DNA of 64,000 bases, taken from Lactuca virosa. Taxonomy: Eukaryota > Streptophyta > Magnoliopsida > Asterales > Asteraceae. The DNA lies in the NCBI GenBank assembly GCA_928212115.1, contig CAKMRJ010001112.1, forward strand, positions 402,833,496 through 402,897,495, read 5' to 3'. The notes beneath the pieces were generated by a model that did no database searches, had not been told where the DNA came from, and saw only the letters and a list, made by a program, of their open reading frames with translations. This document shows, one piece after another, positions 44,848 to 55,689 of the stretch. The position numbers and the translations under genes were made by a program. Position 1 is the first letter of the stretch, and every line of letters begins with the position of its first letter.

Positions 44848-47800
44848 TGTAACACCCCGTTTATAAAATAAATAAATAAATGTATCGAATCCCTAAAATG
44901 AATAATAATTGAGCAAGGCGTTAATTTTGAGGAGTTAAAGGTCATAATTATAGAAGGTGGGGGTTAAAATGTAAGTTTTGGGTTAGTTTCGTAAATAGTT
45001 ATGAAGGCAAGGGCTCCGTGGTAATTATTGGGACTTAATTTGAAAAGATTTGAAGGCTTGGGGGTCTGAATGGTAATTTCAGGACCTATTATGAAGAGAT
45101 TCTTGAAGTCAGGAGCTGTTTGGAATATGTTGGATTTAAATTGAAAGAGATTTCCAAAGCCAGGGTTAAATGGGTAAATTATGGGCTCATTTTGAGAGAA
45201 AAGAGGGAAGGAGGGGTCGATTATGTCATTATGGAAAGAAGTTTAGAGGGGCACCGGGTATATAACCCTTATGTGAACCCTAACCCAAATGGGAGAGTTC
45301 AGCCGCCATGTGTGGAGTCAGCCGCCCCCTCCCTTCGTTCATCGTTCCGATCAGTCGGGTTAGCCGACGCCGTCATCACCGTAGAAGCCCTGTTCCAGCC
45401 GCCGCCTCCGTTGCCGACGATGACAAGCTCGACTGCCGGTGCTACTATCGTGGTTTGAGGAAGAGACTCCAACCGTCGGGTGCGAGCTTTCCAGTCGTCG
45501 TCACCATTGTTGCATTTTTCCGATGGGTCGAGCCACCGACCGTGGCAGCCTCTATCCCCATGCGAGAGCAGTCAATGGCGTGACTGCTGGGTCTACGTGC
45601 GTCGCTGTTTTCTCCGACCTCCCTTCACCACCGATGCCGCTGCCGCTATTTCCTTTGAAGATATGTATCGCCGGTTTGTGGGTGCTGCTTTCTGGTGCGT
45701 CGCTGCGTGATTGGGAGCAAAAGGAAATCACCGCCACCACCGTGAGGTGGTGGCTGCCTTCGTGAAGCAGTTGTGGCCATGCCTCTGCCATCCGAGAACA
45801 TTGTTGTCGTCGTCGTAGGCCACCAAGGGGTGGCTGGAGTTGCTTTGCGACCTCATAGCGGGTGTGTATGTGCATGTAATCTTGTTAGTGTGTGTTAGTC
45901 TAGCCGGAAAAGCAAGAAAGGCCACCGCCACCACCGTGAGGTGGTGGCTGCCGCCAAGCGCCACCGCCGACCACCATGGTGTGGCTGTGTGTGTCTGTGT
46001 TAGTTAGTGTGTTTGTGTTTATGTTTGGATTAAACATTGTAATTGTAATTAGCTTTGGTTAATAATAAAAATAATGATAACCACCACCGTAAGGTGGTGG
46101 CCGCCGCCGTGAGCCGCCATTGACCACTACTACCCGAGGTGGTAGTGGGTGGTGCCCCACAAGCAAAACCCTAATGGACCTAGCCAAAACCCTAATGGGC
46201 TTAAGGATTAGTTTTGGGCTTATTGGGCCACGTTTGGGTGAAAACCCTAATTGTGAGTAATTGGGCCTTAGACTTATTGGACCCACTTTTGGGCTATTGA
46301 GATTGGATTGTGTATTAAGCCCAATTTCTCCATATCATTGATCTAGTAGAGTAAAGGACTTAATGGATTAAGTCCTTAATGGGTTAAGTAAAAAACACTT
46401 AACCCTAGTCATCATTTTATGTGAAACCCTAATTTCACTTGGGCTTTGTGTTGGGCCATCCAAGAATAATCAAATGAACTAGAGTAATTAGTTGGGTTTA
46501 GGGTAAGGCCCATATGAAGGATTGGGCCCAATATGGAAAATTGGGCCATAGATGGGCCATAGTTTGGGCCTAGATGGTTGTATGATATTGGGGCCCCTAG
46601 AATTAGACATGTTGGACCGGACTGAACAATTGGGCCTTGAGGGAAGTCCATGTAGAGGTTTGGGCCCAATTTGGAAAATTGGGCCAAAGGTTGGGCTTTG
46701 AGCCATAGTTGGACTTTGGGCCTTTGGATTGGGCCTTGGGACTGAGTCAAGCTAAGTGAAGGGTAAAGTAGTCTTTTACCCCAAGCATGGAATTATGGAT
46801 ATGTGATAGAACCCAATTATTAATTGGGTGTTATTTTGGTGTTGACAGTTCGGGAATCTATCATCCAGCAGCTGGGGTTGAGTCTACGGGACTTCAGCAG
46901 TGTGGGATTGTGTCTACGAGACTTCAGCAGTGTGAGGTGAGTCCTCTTCCAGTAGGAACGGGTCTAAGGCACCAAGGCCGGCCCGTATATGTGATGCATT
47001 TGTAGTTGAGTGTGTGCGGGGCCCGTATCTCATTATTATCTGAGTATAGATATCAGTTAGATTATTGGATTGCTATACTTGTTGTCTGTGTGATGCTTGT
47101 ATATGTTGTTAGGAATGCGAGTGTGGGCGGGGCCCCGAATCTCATAGTAGCTGAGTGTGGGCGAGGCCCGTATCTCATAGATAGCTGATATGGTATATAT
47201 TTATACGCTAGTGATATAAGTTGTTCGTTTAGAGCTTGTATGCATTTTCATGACTAGTGAGTGTGGGCGGGGCCCGTATCTCATAGTAGTTGAGTGTGGG
47301 CGGGGCCCATATCTTTTATTGGTCGACTGTGGGCGGGGCCCGTATTTCATAGTAGTAGTTGATTATGATGTATGAGCAGTAGATTAACTTTACATGTTGT
47401 CTGTGTGATACTTGTATGTTGGGTTTAGTAGTCGAGTGTGGGCGAGGCCCGTATCTCGAAGTAGCTGAGCGTGGGCAAGGCCGTACCTCAGAGATAGTGG
47501 AGTGTGGGCGAGGCTCGTATCTCCCAGATAGTGGAGTGTGGGCGAGGCCTGTATCTCCTAGATAGTGGAGTGTGGGCGAGGCCCGTATCTCCCAAATAGC
47601 GGAGTTGGGCGAGGCCCGTATCTCCTAGATAGTAGAGTGTGGGCGGGCCCCATATCTCCTAGTTGCATGCTATGTGTAGATGGTATGTGGTAGATTGGGG
47701 AGACTCACTAAGCTTCGTGCTTACGGTTTTCAGTTTTGCTTTCAGGTACTCGGTTTTCAAAAGAGGAGCTCGGGAAGATTGCAGTGCACACACCATTTGT

Positions 47801-47941
47801 TTAACCTGGGATGTTTATACTCTGATATATTTTGACATGTGACTGTGATACATGACTTATGATTTTATATGAAGAAGATATTTATGGCTTTATTAATGGT
47901 TTAAAAACGAAATTTTTGGACTGTATTTTTGTGATGTTTTA
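44848..47941 (+). repeat. Solo LTR, 3.1 kb, inside Tat-A RT
   Basis: It starts TGTAACACCCCG and ends GTGATGTTTTA, with a perfect GATCC duplication and no internal domain, so it is the product of LTR-LTR recombination. It contains a TATA-like GGTATATAACC (45257-45267), CCACCACCGTGAGGTGGTGG hairpins, TTGGGCC clusters (46190-46745) and a 34-bp tandem array (47008-47670). Its 3' end shares CACTAAGCTTCGTGCTTAC with the Tekay-2 and LARD LTRs. Open frames inside it (45120-45875) are LTR sequence, not genes. Confidence 0.9.
47008..47670. repeat. 34-bp tandem array GAGTGTGGGCGGGGCCCGTA
   Basis: About 13 units. Copies from about 47433 on are spaced close to 34 bp; earlier copies are separated by unrelated stretches. 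The unit core is GTGTGGGCG(A/G)GGCCCGTATC. Confidence 0.9.
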
Positions 47942-48290
47942 GATCCTTTCCCTCTACCACACATAGACTTCATGATAGACGCAATAGCGGGTCATGAATT
48001 ACTAACGTTCATGGATGCATCAACAGGATTCCAACAGATCCAGATGGAACCCTAGGACCAACAGGACACGACGTTCATAACTCCAACAGGTATCTACTGT
48101 TATATTATCATTCCATTTGGTCTTAAAAAAGCAGATGCAACGTACCAAAGACTAGTCAAAAAGATGTTCAAAGAGAAACTGGGGGACACCATGGAAGTCT
48201 ACATCGATGACATGGTGGTCAAGTCCAAAAAAGCTGAGGATGACCTCAAGTATCTCGAAGAAGCCTTCGACACCCTGGACTAATATACCA
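47942..48290 (+). pseudogene. Tat-A RT, C-terminal part
   Basis: FPLPHIDFMIDAIAGHELLTF, GFQQIQMEP then a stop, IPFGLKKADATYQRLVKKMF, and the catalytic box YIDD intact (VYIDDMVVKSKKAED, near 48200-48235). A further stop precedes YTMKLNPSKC. Confidence 0.92.
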
Positions 48291-48870
48291 TGAAGCTGAA
48301 TCCCTCTAAGTGCCACTTTGGGATGAGATCGGGTAATTTCCTGGGATACATGGTAACCAAAAGAGGAATCAAAGCAAGCCCAGAGAAAATCAAGGCCATC
48401 CTTGATCTAAAATCACCATCCTTGACAAAAGATATTCAGATACTAACAGGAAGAGTGGCAGCCCTAAACAGGTTCATCTCAAGATCCTCGGAAAGATGCA
48501 ATCCTTTTTATGACATCTTGAAGAAGAAACAAAGATTCGAGTGGACCCAGGAACATGAAGATGCTTTCCAGAAACTTAAAAAATATTTGAGTTCACCACC
48601 CCTATTGGTAAAACCATTAGACCGGGAACCACTCCTTATTTACCTCTCAGTATCCTCGAACGCGGTAAGTGCAGTATTAACTAAGGATCTCAACGGGAAC
48701 TAACATCCCATCTACTATGTAAGTAAAAGTCTCCTGGATCCTGAGACCAGGTATTCCCACCTTGAAAAACTTATACTTGCATTAGTAATAGCTTCTACTA
48801 AATTAAGACATTATTTTGAAATGCACTTTATAACTATAAGCACTAACTATCCCATTAAGAGTGTTATGAG
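48290..48870 (+). pseudogene. Tat-A RT connection and RNase H
   Basis: 137 residues are open (KLNPSKCHFGMRSGNFLGYM, RGIKASPEKIKAILDL, GRVAALNRFISRSSERCNPF, FEWTQEHEDAFQKLKKYL, LLIYLSVSSNAVSAVL). A stop follows, then HPIYYVSKSLLDPETRYSHL and ILALVIASTKLRHYF. The usual first catalytic Asp region reads IYLSVSSN, so the Asp is not obvious. Confidence 0.88.
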
Positions 48871-49049
48871 AAAACCAAAAATGACAGGAAGGATGGCAAA
48901 CTGGTCTGTGAAGTTAAGCACATATGAAAAAAATACGAACCAAGATTCGCTATAAAGTTCCAAGTATTGGCAGATTTTGTGGCTGACTTTAGTGATGATC
49001 TAAGAGTCAAAGTCGAAATAGAAGCTAAATAACTTCTAGAAGAAGAGAA

Positions 49050-49420
49050 CATGGGAAGATGGACGCTATTCATGGATGGAGCATCAAACAAAAGAGGAAC
49101 TAGATTGGGGATCATACTAAAATCACCATAGGGGGACATCCTACCACAAGCAATAAGTTATGAGTTCAATGCAACCAACAACGAAGAAGAATACGAGGCA
49201 CTAATCATGGGACTACAGCTAGCCGAAGATCTTCAAATCAAGTATCTTCAAGTATTCTTCGATTCTTTATTATTAACTAACCATATTAATGGATCCTATG
49301 TAGTAAAAGGAGAGAAGATAGCACTATATCTCTAGATCCTCAAAAACCTGGCCTCAAAATTCGAAACATTTAGCCTAAACCAGGTTCCTAGAGAACACAA
49401 TGCTACAACAGATGCTTTGG
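49050..49420 (+). pseudogene. Tat-A second (archaeal-like) RNase H
   Basis: WTLFMDGASNKRGTRLGIIL (first catalytic Asp), NNEEEYEALIMGLQLAEDL (Glu) and VFFDSLLLTNHING (Asp), ending REHNATTDALANLG. This extra RNase H after the gypsy RNase H is the recognised mark of Tat-lineage elements. Stops at about 49128 and 49334. Confidence 0.85.
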
Positions 49421-49643
49421 CCAATCTAGGACCTTCCCTAAGGATCCCGCCAGAAACCAGGATCCCTATAACCCATGTATTGATCCCGGCAATTGAGGAT
49501 CCTGCCAAGAGACTGAAGGATCCTGACAATCACATGGAAACTACTGACGTCGCCATAATCGAAGCCCCGATTCGACGATTCAGCATCAGGATCCCAACAT
49601 CAAGGATCCCTCTCCAACCTCAGGATCCTGGATCCAACCCATT

Positions 49644-50500
49644 ATGGAATACCTCCAGAATGGCACGATCCCTAAGGAAGGGAAAAGAAAAAGGGAATTG
49701 AGAACAAGGATCTCAAGGTTTGTTATAATCCAAGGTAAGTTATACAGAAAATCTATACCAGGCCCATACCTTAGGTGCCTACAAGATCATGAAGTTGTAG
49801 AGGTCCTAAAGGATATACATGAAGGAGACTATGACAACCACACTGGGGGAAAATCCTTATGCTCCAAAGTGTTAAGGACGGGATACTACTGGCCAACCAT
49901 GAAGAAATATCCCTTCCTTCATGCCCAGAAATGTGATGCTTGTCAAAGACATAGCAACTTCCTGTATCAACCAGCAGAACCTCTACATCCTATCATCTCC
50001 CCTTGGCCATTCATGAAATGGGGAATGGATATAGTGGGTAAATTGCCAGTATCCCTTAGAGGAAAGATCTTTATGCTAGTGATGACTGACTACTTCTCAA
50101 AATGGATAGAAGTCGAAGCCTTCGTCCAAGTAAGAGATAATAGGTAGTTTCCTTCATTAAACGTAACATCTTGAACAGGTTCGGGATCCGTTCCGAAATT
50201 TTATGAAACAATGGATCCCAATTCATAAGTAAAAGGACAAGGTACTTTTTCATAAGTTGGGGAATCAAAATGGTAATGTCTACTCCTGTCCACCCTCAAG
50301 CCAACAGCCAAGCAGAATCCAACAACAAAGTTATAGTCAGCAACTTGAAGAAAAGGCTAGATGAGAAGAAAGGAAGGTGGGCAGAAGAACTTCCTTTCGT
50401 ACTATAGGCAGATAGGACCACTTCCAAGGCAGCTACGGGCCAAACCCCATACTCATTAGTGTTTGGAATGGAAGCGATGATTCCTACTAAAGTGGTGATC
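49644..50500 (+). pseudogene. Tat-A integrase
   Basis: The 167-residue open frame 49644-50147 has the zinc region (HEGDYDNHTGGKSLCSK, CDACQRHSN) and the first catalytic part (WGMDIVGKLPVSLRGKIFML, TDYFSKWIEVEAF). The second half is frame-shifted but traceable (STPVHPQANSQAESNNK near 50278-50330; the last E is the third catalytic residue). TPYSLVFGMEAMIPT follows near 50440. Confidence 0.9.
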
Positions 50501-50639
50501 CTAACAGTAAGATACCTACTTCAAAACTAAGAGGACAACAACAGGATCCTGGCCCAGGATCTTGACACTATAGATGAACTTAGGGATGTTAACAAAATCA
50601 GTATTGCTACTCGTCAACAAAGGATCACCAAGGAATACA

Positions 50640-50893
50640 ACAAGAATATAAAGGTCAAAAGATTCCAAATAGGAGACTTGGTACTAAGGAAAACATTCCA
50701 AAATACCAAGGATCCTAGTATAGGTAAACTGGTACCTAAGTGGGAAGGGTCATATCTCATAGATGTCGAAGCAGGAAAGTGGGCATATTGGTTGGCCACC
50801 CTAGATGGAAATATTCTGCCAAGATCCTGGACTGCTATACATCTTAAAGCCTATTTTATGTACATAAGGTTAGTCGTTTCCCAAGACACTTAA
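50640..50893 (+). pseudogene. Tat-A integrase C-terminal domain
   Basis: LVLRKTFQNTKDPSIGKLVP, WEGSYLIDVEAGKWAYWLAT, then PRSWTAIHLKAYF. It ends the pol region and is the match used to recognise Tat-B at 37776-38363. Confidence 0.88.
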
Positions 50894-51074
50894 GGTACGC
50901 ATGCTATTTACCTTTTACCCTTTGTTTTTGTTACTATTTATACCATTACTAACTTAAGCATCGGAGGGGCATTAGCTAGGCTAACGCCCACCCCCTGCTA
51001 ATGTTTGCTGCACGCAGGGACTTAAGGATCCTGACCTATAAGGATCTTGACAGGTGAACACTCAAGGATCCTAA
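50894..51074 (+). other. Tat-A post-pol spacer, part 1
   Basis: Non-coding. Near 51018-51074 a unit of about 57 bp (TTAAGGATCCTGACC...) begins, repeated at 51858 after the inserted LTR. Confidence 0.6.
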
Positions 51075-51857
51075 TGTTGGATTAGATGTCTAAGCCCATA
51101 ACTATTATTGGTATGTATTTGACCCGACTTCGCATGGTCCATTTGGGTTGCATGGCATCGGAACGATTTGGATAGACTTTTGTGAGAAAAGGATATTTAT
51201 GATTTATTAATATATTATAAGTTCTAATATATTAATATGAAGTCATATTATTTAATTAGTATTGATCAAGAATTAATTTGGAATTAATTATGTGATCAAA
51301 AGACACTAATTAAATATATGGGGATTGATTGTGTAAATCATTCATTCTTATATATGTGGGCTTATGATCCATAGTTCTTCATGTTGGGCTAAAACCATGG
51401 AGTAACCCATGGATACTCCATGGAGGTTTTAACCAATGGAGCATGAAGAATATGGAAAGACATGAGTTGCATGGTGTAACCCTAATAGCCACAATATATA
51501 AGGACCCCATGGCTCAAGAAATTGGCACAAAGGTGTGTACACATGAGGTCTAGCCGATTTGAGCATAGGAAACTTTTCTCTCAAGTTATTCCAAGTTGTT
51601 GGTGATGTTGTGTGAACCATTTGAGGTGTCACACTTGAGGCACTAGGCTCTTAAGCTCCATGGAATCAAGCTACATGAAAAGGTATGTCTTCTAACTTGT
51701 TTATATTACCCAAGTATCAATAATTGTATGCTAGTTAGGGTAATACCTTGGAAAGTTCAAGTTTGCATGTATAATAGAGAAAACATAGATCCAAGGTTTA
51801 TAGGGTTGGATGGACACCATAGGAGTGTTAGAATGCTCAAAAACCCATCACCTAACA
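51075..51857 (+). repeat. Solo LTR, 783 bp, in Tat-A spacer
   Basis: It starts TGTTGGATTAGATG and ends CACCTAACA. The flanks CCTAA (51070-51074) and CTTAA (51858-51862) may be a duplicated target with one change. The TATA-like ATATATAAGG near 51496-51505 suggests plus orientation. It has no gag-pol and is probably copia-derived by general style. Confidence 0.7.
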
Positions 51858-53085
51858 CTTAAGTATCCTGACCTCTAAGGATCTTGACAGATGAATATTC
51901 GAGAATCCTGACGTTGAAAAACTACTGGAATAAAAGAGTTCCATGACTACAAACATCCGACAATTCACAATATGAATTTCCTAAGAATAGAGATTGATCA
52001 TTACTCCTATGAATAAGCGTACTTAATCCCCTCTAAGGTTTAAAGAGTTAATTACCTCTTTCACACAAGTTAAGGTTTATACACCTCGCTTGGACGCACG
52101 TTATCTAACTATGGGATGTGTATAAGGGGATCATTTCACGTTTCAGTGACTTGGCAACCCTCTTATTTATGAATATAAGTTGAGATCCTAGGGTTTCAAT
52201 CTAAAGGTTAATATCATTTACATGTTATCTTAAGTTGGGATCTTCCCCATAAAATACATAATGTTTATAACATTTTCATGTTATCATACGGTTTGGGATT
52301 CTCCCCAGATAATTCCTAAGGCTTATAACATTTTCACGTTATCATACGGTTTGGGATTTTCCCCAGTAATTCACTAAGGTCTGTAACATTAACGTGTTAC
52401 CCTAAATTGTTATTTTCCCCAGAGACTTGATATAAAGTCATAACATTAGCATGTTATCTGAAGATGGGATACTCCCCAGAATGTAAACAAGATTTATAGC
52501 ATCATCATACAAAGACTTTCCTCAAGTTAAAGTTAGTTTTAATAAGGGATCCTTCCTGAAGTTTGTTAACGTGAAGTCAAATATGGATCCTTCCCAACGA
52601 ACTTATAACGCAAAGACCCTTCCGTGTAATAGCACCAGGAATATACGAGGATAAGGAAGTCATAACTTCATATTTTTCCTATGTTAAAAGATCACCGGGT
52701 TCTATCTATCCTTATTTTTGAAAAACTTAAAACTTTTTCTAAGTAATGTCTGAGGATCCCAAACTTTTCAGGATCCCAGAAAAATATTATTTGGTTATCA
52801 GACCTCCAATCTTTAAGATGACTTTAAAAGGTTAATTATTAAAGAAGGTTAGTTACTTACTGAAAGAGTTTTACTTAAGGATTATTTACAGGAACCAAGT
52901 TTTTCAGGATCCTAATTGTTTAAGGATGCTAGTACCATAACCGTCATGCAGGATAATCAAGAAAGAATTATGAAAAAGAAATATAACCATTGCATTAAAA
53001 AGGGTTGTGCACCAACCCAACAAAAAGTTGATTGTTTTACATTGCAGATGAAACAAAAAACTACTTAGATTAATTTCTTGCAAAC
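51858..53085 (+). other. Tat-A post-pol spacer, part 2
   Basis: Non-coding, GGATCC-rich, includes the 58-bp tandem array at 52220-52500. No ORF recognised. Confidence 0.6.
52220..52500. repeat. 58-bp tandem array with TAACAT/ATGTTA hairpins
   Basis: About five units (CATGTTAT-type cores at 52231, 52277, 52335, 52393, 52450). Each has TAACATT..ATGTTA inverted repeats followed by GGGAT..TCCCCAG. Confidence 0.85.
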
Positions 53086-54191
53086 CTAGACCTTAGCCTG
53101 GTCATCATCGACCGCATCCTTCTTCTTCTCCCCTTGTGAAAACTTTGATGCAGGATCCTCAGTAGCAGTGACAGGCTTTCCAGTTAATTTGGTTAGTTCC
53201 TTGCGCCATCTAACTACATTCCAAGATCCTGAGTTCTCAAGATCCTCCACTAGCTTGATCTTGGCCTCCCAGATAGCCACCGCAACACTCGCCTTCGCAT
53301 CAGCAATCACCTCCTCCATCTCAGCAGCATGCTCTTCCTTTTTCTCAGCCTTCTCTTTGCTCAATAGATCAACCCTCTTGAGGAGATCTTCATTGGTCTC
53401 CTTCCATTCCTTCTCTTTCTCCTTCAAAACTCGCTCAACCTCCTCAGTCCGGATCCTTAGATCAACTACTGATTAGGAAATGTGAGCAGAAACCTGAATT
53501 GAGCATCGTGTTAATAAAAATAAATAGGAATTAGAAACTAATGTCACAAGAACACTTATGGCTTGGGAAAAGGAAAGCAACTTTTGAAGCGTCTCCTCGG
53601 CTCCGAGATTCTCCAGGTTTAGATTCGTGGCTTCTGAGGTTTTCCTCCTACGGGAGCTTGGGGTCTTCACAATAAGATCAATCTGAGATTTCTTAAGTGG
53701 AAGAGGCAAGGTAGTTTTCTCTCTCTTGACTAGGATCAGGCCGCTGGACATATCGTCTTCGAGATCAGACAGAGAAAATTGGGCATTAGAGCGAGTAACC
53801 TTGGATCCAACACATCGCACAAGATCCTCGTTAGTTCAGGATCCTCATTAATTCAGGATCCTCATTGATTCTAAACCATCACAGGAAAGACAATGATTCT
53901 TACCAGTAGCCATTGACGCAATGGTGGAGGAACCTTCTTATAGAGTGGAGCAATCGAACATGAAAGACCTATCAGCTGCAGAAACAGCGAGAAGCTTCCC
54001 TATCTTCTCTTCGGTATCCTTGGCGACAAGGATGAGTTCTTCAAACTTGAAAGCAGCAAAACCTCAAACAAAATAATGAAATGTGAATTTCAGGATCTTT
54101 AGTACAAGGAAAAAATTATTCCTACCCTTTTTAACCCAGGTCTTCAGCAGGGAATCCCCACCAAAGATTGAATCATGTCTCACAAAGAAGC
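53086..54191 (-). pseudogene. Tat-A antisense ORF, truncated by Tekay-1
   Basis: Minus-strand homologue of 19426-20999. The C-terminal exon 53086 to about 53500 encodes a coiled coil (EKEKEWKETNEDLLKRVDLL, EKKEEHAAEMEEVIADAKAS, WEAKIKLVEDLENSGSWNVV). The middle exon is 53550-53820 (FSLSDLEDDMSSGLILVKRE). Further upstream pieces end in FFVRHDSIFGGDSLL near 54135-54191, where the Tekay-1 LTR cuts it. An acceptor-like TTCAG and a donor-like CTGGTAAGA (near 53895-53905) fall at positions matching copy 1. The middle exon is open and better preserved than in Tat-B. Confidence 0.75.
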
Positions 54192-54431
54192 TGTGACAAC
54201 CCGAAATTTCTATTCTGTATAACATGTCAATTCAATAGAAGTCAAATCAGTTACAGTTAAATTTTCAGACTTTTTGGATTAAGTTTGATTATTTTAGGAT
54301 TTACACTTTATGAGATACCAGGAGAGAGGATGCCCTAGGGTTATAGTGCAACACTGTTATTCCTAAACTTCAAGAAATTGGAGTTTACTGCCAGAATAAA
54401 ATATTTTCAGCCAAAAACCCAGAAATTTGGG

Positions 54432-54443
54432 GTATATATATGA
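54432..54443 (+). promoter_or_regulatory. Tekay-1 LTR TATA-like box
   Basis: GTATATATATGA about 240 bp into the LTR, repeated in the 3' LTR near 63622. If used, the palindromes lie in the transcribed leader. Confidence 0.45.
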
Positions 54444-54802
54444 CACTTGTCATTTATTATCATTTTTCCAAATTTCTCAAGAACAAAAGCAAATCCTCTC
54501 AAGTATCATCACAGGATTTATTCCAAATCTCGATCTAGTAAGTGTTTTCAACCATTTCAAGTTAGTAGATCACTTAATCTAGTGTTTTAACAACCTTCTA
54601 ACCGTGAAATCATTCCAAAAGGTTGATTTTTCCATTTTCACCAAGAACACCAAGAACACACACTAGTGTTTTTGGCATTTTGGCTCATTTCAAGCTTCCA
54701 TATAGTAAGTACTTCTATCCTAGAGTGTGTTTAAGCTTGCTATACTTCATTATAACATGAAATCATCCAAGAAACACCAAGAAAATGGTGTTTACGGTTC
54801 TT

Positions 54803-55173
54803 GTTTACGGTCCAAGAACGTTCTTGAACCGTAAACCCATTTTAAGGGACCGAAATGTCCCTAGTCCCTTCCTAAGCCTAAGTAACTAACTTGGATCCTT
54901 ACCTTGATGTGTTATGGACTTGAAAACATCGAAATACGAACATCCATAAGAGTTTACGGCCGTAAACTCTAGGGTTTACGACCGTAAACCCAAAGTGATG
55001 TGGTCTTTGGGCCGTAAACTCCAAATAGGAGTGAAATGGTGCCATAGCTTCTTCCTTAGGCTTATACTTCAAGAGGAAACACTTAAACGGACTTAGAAAC
55101 CTTCAAATCAACAATTGGTCAAAAGAGGGGGAGTTTACGGCCGTAAACTCTAGGGTTTACGACCGTAAACCCA
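54803..55173. repeat. GTTTACGG/CCGTAAAC palindrome cluster
   Basis: A 34-bp inverted repeat (54803-54836) with one mismatched pair. Perfect 20-bp GAGTTTACGGCCGTAAACTC at 54950-54969 and 55131-55150. Near-perfect GGGTTTACGACCGTAAACCC at 54973-54992 and 55154-55173. Half sites lie at about 55010 and 55190. Confidence 0.95.
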
Positions 55174-55689
55174 TTGGGTTGAGGTCACAAAACCGTAAAC
55201 TCAAGTTAGGGTTTCTTTTGAACCCTAAACCCTATAGCATTGTTCGACAACACTTAGATGCATTCCTTGAGACTTATAACACTTATATAAGGTGTTTAAC
55301 TTGTCTTAGGATGTCTTAACTTTGCTAATTAGTTGTTTAAAGTCTAATTAGATACATATATGTTGTATTTATATGTTGAATAGGATCATTGTGTGTGTAC
55401 AAGTCTTCACTTGACACCTAGCAATCCTATTTTCTTCAGTTCATCCAAAACCACCAACTACAGGTGAGTTCATACCCCTTAATTAACCTTTTAAATGTTT
55501 TTACATGCTTTTATGGGGGGGGGATACAAGTTGAACAATTATAGTTATTATATCAATCACATGTGATTAATAACTACCAAACAAATGGTTTTCTTACTTT
55601 TCAAACTGGTTATCAAACTATTTATCAAACTGTTTTACCTCAAACTGTTTTACAAACTCTTTTATTGTCAATACATTTATCAAACTCTT

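Noticed and set aside
45120..45875. Overlapping ORFs of 76-112 codons with Pro/Ser/Arg-rich products
   Set aside because: They lie wholly within a solo LTR with a perfect target duplication, in GC-rich hairpin sequence; no domain recognised.
52220..52500. Regularly spaced hairpin units as a CRISPR-like array
   Set aside because: Repeat and spacer both belong to the 58-bp tandem unit within a retrotransposon spacer.
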